From the NCBI GenBank assembly GCA_036490215.1, contig DASXEH010000024.1, positions 1 to 55,441 of the forward strand: 55,441 bases of DNA. Direction: 5' to 3'. Of this stretch, positions 8,712 to 17,610 are shown piece by piece. A model generated the notes under the pieces. The model had not been told where the DNA came from. It saw only the letters and a program-made list of their open reading frames with translations, and ran no database searches. Within the stretch, counting starts at the first letter, position 1. Every line of letters begins with the position of its first letter. The position numbers and the translations under genes are program-made. The DNA comes from JASHSH01 sp036490215. Lineage in GTDB: Bacteria > Pseudomonadota > Alphaproteobacteria > Rhodospirillales > Magnetospirillaceae.

Positions 8712-10751
8712 ATGACGGTTGTGGCGGTTGAAAGCGATATGCGGGCGGAAAATATGGCCGCCTTCGAACGCTTCCTGCCGGCCTATGCCGAACTTCTGCG
8801 CGAATACGTCCCGCAAACGCGGCTGGTCGAAAATCTCGACGGCAGTTGCGATGTCGAATTCCGCGGCCAGTGCCTCTATGACACTGCCGGTGACGGTACC
8901 ACCGGCCCGGACCTCGCACGCCGCATGATCGACGAATTGAAGACTTCGCCTCGCGGGCGAATTTTCGCGACGCCATTCGGCAGTAGCTCGCTTGACCAGA
9001 CGACGAGCGTCTACATCACGCAATTGCTCAAGCAAGGCGTCGACGATGGGGTTACCTTCCTGCGAGTCCCCAATGGCCATGAAGCCTACCATCTCATCGT
9101 CATGGGCATGGGCTTGGGGTATCACCTCGCCGAAGCGCTAAAGTTCTGCGAGCCATTTTCGATCTGCATCGTCGAGCCCAATCTCGACTTTCTCTACCAT
9201 TCATTGAGCACGTTCGATTGGGTGTCGCTGTTGGAGCGACGCAAGGAATGGCCGTGGTCGGTGTCGCTGCTCCAGTCCGATAACGCAGCCGAAATGTCGG
9301 AGAGGATGCGTGGCCACTGCCGCAATGCCAATCCGAGCGCCGTCGACTCCACTTTGACCATCGCGTCCTATCCCAATGACATCATGAGTGCGGCGCAGAA
9401 GACGTTCGCCAAGGATGCGCATCTCATCCATAGCGGATTGGGCTTTTTCAGCGACGAGCTGGAGATGGTGCGCGCCTCCTATTTCAATCTCGTCGCCGCA
9501 GACAATTTCCGCGTCTTCAAGCACAGCCCTGGAACGCGCGCAGGCCTGCCGGCGTTCATCGTCGGATCCGGACCGTCGCTTGATCAGGACATCGAATTCG
9601 TCAAAGCCAATCAGGACCGCGCTGTCATCATCTCTTGCGGTTCGGCGCTGGGCGCTCTCATGACCAACGGCATCCGCCCCGATTTCCAGGTGCAGTTGGA
9701 AAACGGCGAGGCTGCCCGCGACATGCTTGTGTCGATGGCGAAGAAATACGACTACAGCGGCATCTGCTTGATCGGCTCGAACACCGTCAGCCCGCAAACG
9801 CGGGCTTTGTTCGGCGAGGGTGTTTACTTCATGCGGCAAGCGCTGACGTCCTACGCCATGTTCAGCCCCGGCGTGGAATATTCGCTCAGCAATGCCGGGC
9901 CGACGGTGACGAACACGGGACTCGAGATCGCATTGCGATCGGGTTTCACCGAAATCTATCTGCTCGGTTGCGATCTCGGCGCCCGATCGCCCGATCATCA
10001 TCATTCGAGATTCTCGCCCTATCACATGGCCAATCGCACGGCCGAATACGACGCGGCGGTCACGTTCATCCAGAAGTTTCCGGTACGGGAACTGGGGAAT
10101 TTCGGCGGCATCGTCTTCACCAACGAAATCATGACCTGGAGCCGCCAGTCGATGGAGGAGTGCATCCGCGGCAACGCGGCAACCGGCGCTCGCGTCTTTA
10201 ATTGCAGCGACGGGCTGCGCATCAAGGGGGCGCGGCCTCAGGTTGCCGACGGCATTCGCATCGCTGCTCTCCAAAGGCCCAAAGCCGAGATCGTGGCCGA
10301 GCTGATCGAACGGTGGCCCGAAGCATCGGCCTTCGGCTTCAATGAAAAGTGGCATGCGACCGATTGGCGCGGCGCTATGCGCCGCTATGCCGATCAGCTG
10401 ATTGAAGTCTGCGAGAGCAACCCCGACCGCAGCCATGCGTTTCTCCACCAGATGGGCCTCTTGATGATTCCCGATCATTATCGGCCCGCCCATTTCGAGG
10501 AATATTGTCTACGCGGCACGCTCTTCATGGCGGTGATCGCTACGGACTATTATTGCCGCCGGGTGCACCCGCCCGAAAAGCGAGGGATGTTTCAGCAGCT
10601 CGCCTATGCCGGTATTGCAGAAACGATTCAAACGATGCTCGATCAAGCCGATTGGTTCTTCGACCATATCGACGAAATCCATACCAATGTCGCGCTTAAG
10701 GACGCCCTGGTCTCATGGACGCCAGACAAGATTCCCTCACCGACAGTTTGA
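8712..10751 (+). CDS. Maf-family motility accessory / flagellin glycosyltransferase (DUF115)
   Basis: A 679-residue cytoplasmic protein. Maf proteins are thought to transfer nonulosonic acids (pseudaminic or legionaminic acid) to Ser/Thr of flagellin before export. The DUF115 core is visible: FIVGSGPSLDQDIEFVKAN from about residue 282, SCGSALGALMTNGIRPDFQ, and EIYLLGCDLGARSPDHHHSR. The ATG at 8712 has GGAGG six bases upstream; the reading frame is open further upstream but without a better start. It directly follows flagellin and overlaps the next gene by 37 bp, which implies coupling. Sugar specificity cannot be read from the sequence, and no nonulosonic-acid synthesis genes are in the window. 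Confidence 0.88.
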   Translation: MTVVAVESDMRAENMAAFERFLPAYAELLREYVPQTRLVENLDGSCDVEFRGQCLYDTAGDGTTGPDLARRMIDELKTSPRGRIFATPFGSSSLDQTTSVYITQLLKQGVDDGVTFLRVPNGHEAYHLIVMGMGLGYHLAEALKFCEPFSICIVEPNLDFLYHSLSTFDWVSLLERRKEWPWSVSLLQSDNAAEMSERMRGHCRNANPSAVDSTLTIASYPNDIMSAAQKTFAKDAHLIHSGLGFFSDELEMVRASYFNLVAADNFRVFKHSPGTRAGLPAFIVGSGPSLDQDIEFVKANQDRAVIISCGSALGALMTNGIRPDFQVQLENGEAARDMLVSMAKKYDYSGICLIGSNTVSPQTRALFGEGVYFMRQALTSYAMFSPGVEYSLSNAGPTVTNTGLEIALRSGFTEIYLLGCDLGARSPDHHHSRFSPYHMANRTAEYDAAVTFIQKFPVRELGNFGGIVFTNEIMTWSRQSMEECIRGNAATGARVFNCSDGLRIKGARPQVADGIRIAALQRPKAEIVAELIERWPEASAFGFNEKWHATDWRGAMRRYADQLIEVCESNPDRSHAFLHQMGLLMIPDHYRPAHFEEYCLRGTLFMAVIATDYYCRRVHPPEKRGMFQQLAYAGIAETIQTMLDQADWFFDHIDEIHTNVALKDALVSWTPDKIPSPTV

Positions 10752-12622
10752 AAGAGATCAATCGGCGCGTCGCCGATGGCGATCTGAAGGGAGCAATGGA
10801 TCATTGCTCCTTGCTGTTGCGCGACGATCCGCAATGCGCGCCCGCGCTCCATATGATGGGCCTTGTCGCGGCGCGTATGGGCGATCAGGGGCTGGCGTTG
10901 AGCTTCGTCGAACGTGCCCATCAGATCGAGCCGGATTGGCGCGAATATCCGGCCATGCTCGCCTATCTCAGCGCGAGTATCGGCCGCATTACCGATGCGC
11001 TCTATTACGCGAAGCTGGCGACGGTCTTGGCGCCGCACCCCGAGTCGGAGCTGTTGATCCCGGCCAATCTCCCCATGGGACGCGACGTCTTCGACAATGT
11101 CGAGCTGTCGACCCATTGGTTGCTGGCCGAAGCGGCCTTCCATGCCGGCAGATATGCCGAGGCGATTCAGGAAGCCGAAAGCGAACTACGCATCAACCCG
11201 CAGCAGTATAATTCGCTCGTCCTTCTCGCGCGGTCTCATCAAGCGCTCGGGCATCACGACATCGCCCGGGGGCATTTGCTGGCGGCGACGGGTTTGCAAC
11301 CGAATACGGCCGCCGCGGTTCGCTGGTTGGGCGACGTGTTGCTCAGTCTTGGTGAGCACGACCAGGCGCTGGTCAATCATCGGACATCGCTGGCGCTTGA
11401 GTCCGACAGTGATTCCATCATCGCGGCGCATGCTCTGTTTCAACTGCCGTGGCAGACTTCCGCCAATTACAGCGCGTCCCGCGAAGCGGCCACGGAGTGG
11501 CGCGATCGCGCCGCGCCGCCGCGCCGCCGCGCCACGTTCCACGAGGTCAATCCTATCATCGGTATCCTATGGGATCAGTGCCATTCGGGGCCGCTGGTCG
11601 ACTTTTTTCTGCCGGTGCTCGACCATTTCAAAACCGCGATCGTCTATCGCCTCAACCGGCGGACCGATGCCACCACCGAACTGGTGCGATCCAAGGCCAT
11701 GCGGTTTCAGGACTGCGCCGATCTCGACGCGGCGACGCTGGACCGCATCATTGCCGGCGACGCGCCGGGGATGCTGATCAATCTTTGCAATTCGGCCGAG
11801 GAGGCGCGCTTCCCCCAATTCGGCGGCGACTTCGTTCCGCCCATAGTGCAGTGGCTCGGTGTGCCGGCGCCCGATCGGCTGCCCGGCGCCGATATGGTCA
11901 TCGGCAGCGCGGCGACAGCGGCCGTGGACCGCATTCTTTTCGACGCCGACAAAGTCATTGCCCTGCCGCAACTTTTGACGTGGCGCTTCCCGGCAACAGG
12001 TGTCGAAGCCGAGACGGTGAAGCCATTGCCGCGCGACCTTTCCGGCCAGGTGACGTTCGGCGCCATCGGCGATATGCGGCGCATCACCGCCGAAACGGTT
12101 GCGCTGTGGGCTTCCGTGTTGCGCGCGGTGCCCGACGCATCGATCCTGATTGGCAATGCCAGCGGCGCCTGGCCGCAACCGATCGCTGAGCGTCTTGGCC
12201 AGATGTTCGCCAATTTCGGCGTGGTCAATCGGGTGCGGCTGCAAGGTCCGCATGAGCCGACCACGGTCAATCTCGATCTGTTCGGACGAATCGACGTGCT
12301 GCTCGACACAACGCCGGTGACCGGGATGAACGATGTCGCCGAAGCACTGTGGATGGGCGTGCCTGTCGTAACGCTGCGGGGCGACCGTCGCGCCGGCTGC
12401 ATCGGCGCTGCCATTCTCGACGCCGCCGGCCGCGGCGATTGGGTTGCAGCCACGGGCGAAGACTACGTCGCGATCGCGGCGCGCCTGGCCGCTGCCGCCG
12501 ATCTCGATGCCATCCGTGCCGGCCTGCGCGATTCCGTATCGGCTTCCGCCCTGTGCGACGCCAAAGGCTTCGTGGATGCGTTCGGCGCTGCATTGATGTC
12601 GCGTTTACTCGTTCCGTCTTAA
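10715..12622 (+). CDS. TPR and GT41 (OGT-like) glycosyltransferase, FlmG-like
   Basis: A 635-residue protein with two parts. Residues 1-250 or so are tetratricopeptide repeats (for example NSLVLLARSHQALGHHDIAR and VRWLGDVLLSLGEHDQALVN). Residues 280-635 resemble the O-GlcNAc-transferase GT41 catalytic region: IGILWDQCHSGPLVDFFLPV, VPPIVQWLGVPAP, and the strongly typical DTTPVTGMNDVAEALWMGVP followed by VVTLRG near 531-556. In Caulobacter, FlmG has this TPR plus GT41 layout and glycosylates flagellin. It overlaps the Maf gene by 37 bp, so flagellin is the likely target. The OGT lysine that contacts UDP seems to be replaced by Arg (GDMRRITAETVALW), so donor use may differ. FlmG equivalence is an inference. 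Confidence 0.8.
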   Translation: MDARQDSLTDSLKEINRRVADGDLKGAMDHCSLLLRDDPQCAPALHMMGLVAARMGDQGLALSFVERAHQIEPDWREYPAMLAYLSASIGRITDALYYAKLATVLAPHPESELLIPANLPMGRDVFDNVELSTHWLLAEAAFHAGRYAEAIQEAESELRINPQQYNSLVLLARSHQALGHHDIARGHLLAATGLQPNTAAAVRWLGDVLLSLGEHDQALVNHRTSLALESDSDSIIAAHALFQLPWQTSANYSASREAATEWRDRAAPPRRRATFHEVNPIIGILWDQCHSGPLVDFFLPVLDHFKTAIVYRLNRRTDATTELVRSKAMRFQDCADLDAATLDRIIAGDAPGMLINLCNSAEEARFPQFGGDFVPPIVQWLGVPAPDRLPGADMVIGSAATAAVDRILFDADKVIALPQLLTWRFPATGVEAETVKPLPRDLSGQVTFGAIGDMRRITAETVALWASVLRAVPDASILIGNASGAWPQPIAERLGQMFANFGVVNRVRLQGPHEPTTVNLDLFGRIDVLLDTTPVTGMNDVAEALWMGVPVVTLRGDRRAGCIGAAILDAAGRGDWVAATGEDYVAIAARLAAAADLDAIRAGLRDSVSASALCDAKGFVDAFGAALMSRLLVPS

Positions 12623-12643
12623 TCCGACGCAAAAGTATCCGCC

Positions 12644-13678
12644 GTGATTCCGCCTCACGACAACGTCGAAGCGGCCTATATCGCCATGAGCAATGGCGAT
12701 ATCGCTGAGGCGATGCGTATCTACCGCATGATGCTGCGTCGCGCGCCGAACGATCGAGCGCTGCATTATTCGCTCGGGCAATTGCTGCTCCTGGTCGGCG
12801 ATTTCGAGGCCGGTCTGGAGGAGTGGGAGTGGCGGACACAAGCGCAGATGCCGTTGCCGCGCTGGCGCGGCGCGCCGCTGAAAGGCGCGCGTATATTCGT
12901 GCGTGGCGAGCAAGGCTTCGGCGACAATTTCCAGTTCGTGCGCTACGCCCCGATGATCGCCGCGCGTGGCGGCACCGTTGTGGTGGGTACGCGCGGAGGT
13001 CTGCGGCCATTGTTGTCCACGGTGCCCGGCGTATCCCAGGTGATCGAAAGCGGTGAAGCGATCGAGAATATCGCCTGCCAAATTCCGATGATGTCGCTGC
13101 CCTACATCTTCGGCACGCGGCTCAACACGATTCCGGCGCAGGTGCCTTATATCGCGGCCGATGGCGATCGCGTCGCCGCATGGCAGGCGCGCTTCGCGGC
13201 GCGCCCCGGCTTGCGCGTCGGCCTGGTTTGGTCGGGCAATCCCGACGCGACTTACAATGCGCGCCGCTCGCCGGGTCTGGCCGCTGTCCGACCGCTGATG
13301 GATTGTCCGGGTGTCACGATCTACGGTCTGCAGATGGGAGCCGGGCGCACCGATCTCCAAGGCGCCGCACTACCGGACTCCTTCACCGATCTCGGGCCCG
13401 ATCTGAAATCCTTTTCCGACACCGCGGCGGCGATGATGGCGCTCGATCTGGTCATCTCGTCCTGCACGTCGCCGGCCCATCTGGCGGGCGCGCTCGGCAG
13501 GCCGGTCTGGATCATGCTGGCAATGGATTCCGATTGGCGCTGGCTGCGCGACCGCGAAGACAGTCCCTGGTATCCGACGGCGCGTCTGTTCCGTCAGGCA
13601 AAAGCCGGCGCGTGGGACTTGCCGGTCGCGCGGATGCGCGGTGAGCTCGAACGCCTGGCGGCCGCGAAGGCCGGCTGA
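12644..13678 (+). CDS. TPR protein with GT9-like glycosyltransferase domain
   Basis: A 344-residue protein with about two N-terminal TPR-like helix pairs (EAAYIAMSNGDIAEAMRIYR and ALHYSLGQLLLLVGDFEAGL). A heptosyltransferase-like fold follows: LKGARIFVRGEQGFGDNFQF at its start, GLVWSGNP in the middle, and SCTSPAHLAGALGRPVWIML near the C-terminus, the usual donor-site segment. Such TPR/GT9 proteins often sit in flagellin or surface glycan loci. The start used is a GTG 22 bp after the upstream stop. It has no convincing Shine-Dalgarno, and an ATG 42 bp downstream is an alternative. Gene order suggests it belongs to the flagellin glycosylation module. Its exact reaction is unknown. Confidence 0.72.
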   Translation: MIPPHDNVEAAYIAMSNGDIAEAMRIYRMMLRRAPNDRALHYSLGQLLLLVGDFEAGLEEWEWRTQAQMPLPRWRGAPLKGARIFVRGEQGFGDNFQFVRYAPMIAARGGTVVVGTRGGLRPLLSTVPGVSQVIESGEAIENIACQIPMMSLPYIFGTRLNTIPAQVPYIAADGDRVAAWQARFAARPGLRVGLVWSGNPDATYNARRSPGLAAVRPLMDCPGVTIYGLQMGAGRTDLQGAALPDSFTDLGPDLKSFSDTAAAMMALDLVISSCTSPAHLAGALGRPVWIMLAMDSDWRWLRDREDSPWYPTARLFRQAKAGAWDLPVARMRGELERLAAAKAG

Positions 13679-13692
13679 GTTATTGATCTGAC

Positions 13693-14454
13693 TTACTTCG
13701 GCCCTTCGCCGGTCTCTTCCGTGCGCGCGCCTTGTCCTTGCGCCAGCGCGCGCACCGCATCGATCGCATTCGACACGTCGGCGGCTTCAGTACCACGGGC
13801 GACGATAACCGTGCCGAAAATACCTTGGCGCGCGAAGGGATATGAGCCGATCTCGACACTCGGCCGTTCGCTCTGAATCGCGGTCAAGCCCGCCGCGATC
13901 GCGCCTTCGCCGGTATAGATGTCGATGCTCTGCGACAAGACCTTCTTGCCGCCTTTCAGCGACCCCTTAACCCCGTCGAACATGCCTTGCATCACGCGCG
14001 GGATACCGGCCATCACATGGACATTGCCGATGCGAAAGCCGGGCGCCGCGCTGACCGGGTTGTCGATCAGATCGCCGCCCTCGGGAATGTTCGCCATGCG
14101 CAGCCGCGCCTCGTTGAGATTCTCGGGCGCGATCACCCGCTTCAGCCGTTCCACCGCGCGCGGGTCGCGTAGCAGTTTGACGCCGAACGCCTTGGCGATG
14201 CATTCGGCAGTGATGTCGTCATGGGTCGGCCCGATGCCGCCGGTGGTGAAGACATAGGTGAACTTGGCGCGCAGCGCGTTGACCGCATCGATGATCTCTT
14301 TCTCATCGTCGGGCACCACGCGCACTTCCTTCAGGCGCACGCCGGCTTCGTTCAGGCCCAGCGCGATATAGGCGACATTGGTGTCCTGCGTGCGGCCCGA
14401 CAGAATTTCGTTGCCGATGATCAGGATCGCTGCGGTCACTTCGCCGTCGGCCAT
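13693..14454 (-). CDS. CinA-like molybdopterin-binding-domain protein
   Basis: A 253-residue protein with the MoCF (MogA/MoaB-like) fold found at the N-terminus of CinA. Visible motifs are AAILIIGNEILSGRTQDTN at the start, VFTTGGIGPTHDDITAECIA in the middle and FRIGNVHVMAGIPRVMQGMF. Full-length CinA is about 410 residues and carries a C-terminal nicotinamide-nucleotide amidase domain. That domain is absent, as in many alphaproteobacterial homologues. Stand-alone versions are annotated as competence/damage-inducible protein A, but their reaction is uncertain. It is convergent with the TPR/GT9 gene and separated from the SDR upstream by a palindromic element. Confidence 0.85.
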   Translation of the reverse strand: MADGEVTAAILIIGNEILSGRTQDTNVAYIALGLNEAGVRLKEVRVVPDDEKEIIDAVNALRAKFTYVFTTGGIGPTHDDITAECIAKAFGVKLLRDPRAVERLKRVIAPENLNEARLRMANIPEGGDLIDNPVSAAPGFRIGNVHVMAGIPRVMQGMFDGVKGSLKGGKKVLSQSIDIYTGEGAIAAGLTAIQSERPSVEIGSYPFARQGIFGTVIVARGTEAADVSNAIDAVRALAQGQGARTEETGEGPK

Positions 14455-14508
14455 GGATTTCGTTCCTTATTTTCAGGCTGCGATTCTTATAGCAGTGCTA
14501 ATGAACCT

Positions 14509-14596
14509 CGTCATGGCCGGGCTTGTCCCGGCCATCCACGCCTTCTTTCGTGTCGAGGCAAAGATGTGGATGCCCGCCACAAGGGCGGGCATGACG
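14509..14596. repeat. Palindromic element, family A copy 2
   Basis: It is bounded by CGTCATGGCCGG and GCGGGCATGACG and has the two-hairpin layout of family A. The left half is CGTCATGGCCGG-GCTTGT-CCCGGCCATCCACG and the right half starts GTGGATGCCCGCC. It lies between the cinA-like gene and the SDR, ending just inside the last bases before the SDR stop. Confidence 0.85.
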
Positions 14597-14605
14597 GGCA
14601 AAAAA

Positions 14606-15361
14606 TCAGCGGCCACCCGAAACTTTGACGGTGGTGCCGGTCACGTAGGACGACGCCGGTGACAAAAGCCAGAAGATCGTCTCGGCCACTTCTTCGGCCG
14701 TGCCGATGCGGTCGAGCGGCACCGAGGGCAGGGCCTGTTTCAGCCGGTCGCCGCCCCCGCCAGCCACATGGATCTCCGTATCGATCAGCCCGGGCTGCAC
14801 CGCATTGACGCGAATGCCTTCGCGCGCGACTTCCAGGGCCAAGCCGCGGGTGAACGACTCGATCGCGCCTTTCGAGGCCGCGTATTGAATCCAAGAGTTG
14901 GGCGAGCCCAGTTCTGCCGCGCGGGACGACAGATTGACGATCACGCCGCCCTTGCCGCCATGCGCGGTCGACATGCGCTTCACGGCCTCGCGCGCGCAGA
15001 GCATCGAACCGATCACGTTGACCTCGAGCACATGCTGGATCGTCGCGCGCGTGATCTCGTCCAGCCGGTTCCAGGGCCCTGTGGTGCCGGCGTTGTTGAC
15101 CAGCCCGGTGATCGGCCCCAGCTCGCGTTCGGCCCGCTCGAACAGGTTGAGGATCGCCGCTTCATCGGCCACATCGCCGGCAATGGCGACGGCGCGGCCG
15201 CCCGACTTCTCGATGTCCATGACCACGGCCTCCGCCTGGCCGCGTTCGCTGCGGTAGTTAACGGCGACGTTGTAGCCGCGCGCGCCAGCCAAGCGCGACG
15301 TCGCGGCACCGATGCCGCGGCTGCCGCCGGTCACGATCAGAGTTCCGTTCTCGCCGCTCAT
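14606..15361 (-). CDS. SDR-family oxidoreductase
   Basis: A 251-residue classical short-chain dehydrogenase/reductase. The Rossmann nucleotide-binding motif is TGGSRGIG near residues 11-18. NNAG is present (LVNNAGTTGP) and the catalytic Tyr and Lys are in YAASK. The C-terminus VTGTTVKVSGGR is typical of FabG-like enzymes. An acidic Asp after strand beta-2 is missing (NYRSERGQ with Arg), which suggests NADP(H) preference. It lies 12 bp downstream of the GNAT-Nudix gene on the same strand, probably in the ppiC-argJ operon. The substrate is unknown. Confidence 0.9.
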   Translation of the reverse strand: MSGENGTLIVTGGSRGIGAATSRLAGARGYNVAVNYRSERGQAEAVVMDIEKSGGRAVAIAGDVADEAAILNLFERAERELGPITGLVNNAGTTGPWNRLDEITRATIQHVLEVNVIGSMLCAREAVKRMSTAHGGKGGVIVNLSSRAAELGSPNSWIQYAASKGAIESFTRGLALEVAREGIRVNAVQPGLIDTEIHVAGGGGDRLKQALPSVPLDRIGTAEEVAETIFWLLSPASSYVTGTTVKVSGGR

Positions 15362-15372
15362 GCCGTCCTCCC

Positions 15373-16362
15373 TTAAAGCAGATCGCGTAATGCGGCCACC
15401 AGCGGCACATCCGCCGGCGGCATCTTATAATCGGTCAGCCGCGCCGCGCGCACCCATTCGAGGCTCTGGCCTTCGCGCGGCGTGAGTTGCCCGCGCCATT
15501 GGCGGCAGGCATAAAGCGGCATCAGCAAATGGAACGTATCGTAGTCATGCGACACGAAACCGATCGCGGCCAGGCAGCTTTCGGTGATGTCGATGCCCAG
15601 TTCTTCGTGAAGTTCGCGCACCAGCGCTGCTTCGGGCGTCTCGCCGGCATCGAGCTTGCCGCCAGGAAACTCCCATAGCCCGGCCATGCTCTTGCCAGTC
15701 GGCCGCTGCGCCAACAGCACGCGGCCATCGCTATCGATCAACGCGGCGGCAACCACGAGAACCTGCTTGCGCGCCGCATGCGATGCGGTCCAGTGCTCGC
15801 GATCGATCGACAGCACATCCACGTCGCGTTCATCGCCGCGCGCGGGGAACAGCATGTGTTCGCGCCGCTCGAAGGCGAGGCCGCATTTTTCGAGTACGCG
15901 GCGCGAGGCCGGGTTCGAAGGTTCGGGGCAGGCCCAGACCAGGCCACGGCTGCAGACTTCGAAGAGAAAGCGTAACAACCGCCGCGCCGCCTCGGTCGCA
16001 TAGCCCTGCGACCAATAGGGCCGGCCGAGCCAGTATCCCATCTCGGCGTTGCCGGGCGCGAAGGGCGCGCCGATACAGCCGATCATCTGCCCCGAGACGC
16101 GCTCCTCGATCGCCAGCGTCACGCCGGCACCGGCGGCACGCTCCTCGGCGCAGGCGGCGATGAAACGCTCGCCATCGGCCTTGGTGTAGGGATGCGGCAC
16201 GCGTGCCGTATGGCGCACCACATCGGGATCGGCCAGCAACTCCATCATGCGCGGCACATCGTCCGCGCGTGGCGCGCGCAGAATCAGGCGCGCGGTGTCG
16301 ATCGGCCGTCCGTTCCAGCCCACGACTTGGGCCAGACATCCCTCAGGTGCGATAGGATCCAT
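15373..16362 (-). CDS. mutT: GNAT acetyltransferase fused to a MutT/Nudix hydrolase
   Basis: A 329-residue two-domain protein. Residues 20-175 form a RimJ/RimL-type GNAT domain (IDTARLILRAPRADDVPRMM, then NAEMGYWLGRPYWSQGYATE and SNPASRRVLEKCGLAFE). Residues 197-329 form a MutT-type Nudix domain with an intact box at 235-257: G235, E241, R249-E250, E253-E254 and G256. MutT removes 8-oxo-dGTP from the nucleotide pool. In many alphaproteobacteria a separate mutT follows argJ, so the position supports the assignment. The ATG overlaps the end of argJ by 20 bp, which implies translational coupling. The acetyltransferase substrate is unknown. Confidence 0.87.
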   Translation of the reverse strand: MDPIAPEGCLAQVVGWNGRPIDTARLILRAPRADDVPRMMELLADPDVVRHTARVPHPYTKADGERFIAACAEERAAGAGVTLAIEERVSGQMIGCIGAPFAPGNAEMGYWLGRPYWSQGYATEAARRLLRFLFEVCSRGLVWACPEPSNPASRRVLEKCGLAFERREHMLFPARGDERDVDVLSIDREHWTASHAARKQVLVVAAALIDSDGRVLLAQRPTGKSMAGLWEFPGGKLDAGETPEAALVRELHEELGIDITESCLAAIGFVSHDYDTFHLLMPLYACRQWRGQLTPREGQSLEWVRAARLTDYKMPPADVPLVAALRDLL

Positions 16363-17575
16363 TGATGTCGATATAGGCGTGGGTCAGGTCGCAGGTCCAC
16401 AAGGTGGCTTTGCCGCGCCCTACGCCCACATCGACGGCAATCTCGATCTCGCGGCCTTGCATATGCTTGGCCACCGGCGTTTCGTCATAGCCGGGTACCG
16501 CCCCGCCTTCGCGCGCGACATCGTGGCCACCGATCTTGATGACCAGCTTGTCGCGGTCGGCCTTCTCGCCGGCCTTGCCCACGGCCATGACGATGCGGCC
16601 CCAATTGGCGTCGGCGCCGGCAATCGCAGTCTTGACCAAGGGCGAATTGGCGATCGCCATGCCGATGCGCTTGGCGGCTGAGGCGGAGGCGGCGCCGCTG
16701 ATATCGATGCGCACGAATTTGGAAATGCCTTCGCCGTCCTTCACGGTCTGCAGCGCGAGATCGAGCAGCAGATCGCTGAACGCCTTGCGGAAATCGGCCA
16801 GCTTCGGGTCGGTGACACCGGTGATGCGCACATGCTTGGCCTGGCCGGTGGCGAAGGCGAGCAGCGTGTCGCTGGTCGAGGTATCGCTGTCGACCGTGAT
16901 GCAGTTGAACGACTTGGTAGTGCCTTCGGCCAGCAGGGTCTGCAGGGTTGCTGCCGGAATCTTCGCGTCGGTAAAGACGAAAGCCAGCATCGTCGCCATG
17001 TCCGGTGCGATCATGCCCGAGCCTTTGCAGAACCCGTTGATCGTCACCGTCACGCCACCGATCTGGGCGGTGCGGGTGGCCATCTTCGGATAGGTGTCCG
17101 TGGTCATGATGGCGCGCGCGGCGCTGTTCCAATTGCCGGCGTCGAGCTTCTTGATCACCGTCACCAAGGCATCGGTGATCTTGCCGTCATCCAAAGGAAC
17201 GCCGATCGTGCCGGTCGAAGCCACATAGACTTCGGTCGGTTTGCAGCCCAGTGCCGCGGCCGCCTTCTTCGTCGTGCGCTCGACCGATTGCACGCCGGCA
17301 ATGCCGTTGAAGGCGTTGGCGTTGCCGGAATTGACCACGACCATCCGGCCCTTGCCGCCCTTCAGCGCCTTGCGGCACCACAACACCGGCGCCGAGGCGG
17401 TGAGGGATTGCGTCAGCACCCCCGCCGCCGTCGTGCCGGGCGCGAGCTCCGCCACCATCAGATCGTCGCGGCCTTTGTAACGAATGCCGCAGGCATGGCT
17501 GGCCAAGCGGACGCCGGCAACGGGCGCCAGCGTGGCATAGGTCTTGGGTGCGAACGGCGAAATCGCGTCAGCCAT
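16343..17575 (-). CDS. argJ: Bifunctional ornithine acetyltransferase / N-acetylglutamate synthase
   Basis: A 410-residue enzyme of arginine biosynthesis that recycles the acetyl group from N-acetylornithine to glutamate. The autoproteolysis site is present: A194-T195-M196-L197 in DMATMLAFVFTD, with Thr195 becoming the N-terminal nucleophile of the beta chain. Other family motifs are NSGNANAFNG, ASTGTIGVPL and GADANWGRIVMAVG. Length is normal. It lies 35 bp downstream of the ppiC start-side neighbour and upstream of the GNAT-Nudix gene, a conserved alphaproteobacterial arrangement. Confidence 0.97.
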   Translation of the reverse strand: MADAISPFAPKTYATLAPVAGVRLASHACGIRYKGRDDLMVAELAPGTTAAGVLTQSLTASAPVLWCRKALKGGKGRMVVVNSGNANAFNGIAGVQSVERTTKKAAAALGCKPTEVYVASTGTIGVPLDDGKITDALVTVIKKLDAGNWNSAARAIMTTDTYPKMATRTAQIGGVTVTINGFCKGSGMIAPDMATMLAFVFTDAKIPAATLQTLLAEGTTKSFNCITVDSDTSTSDTLLAFATGQAKHVRITGVTDPKLADFRKAFSDLLLDLALQTVKDGEGISKFVRIDISGAASASAAKRIGMAIANSPLVKTAIAGADANWGRIVMAVGKAGEKADRDKLVIKIGGHDVAREGGAVPGYDETPVAKHMQGREIEIAVDVGVGRGKATLWTCDLTHAYIDINGSYRT

Positions 17576-17610
17576 GGATTGATCCTGGGACGGTTGGTGG
17601 CGGCTTAGTC

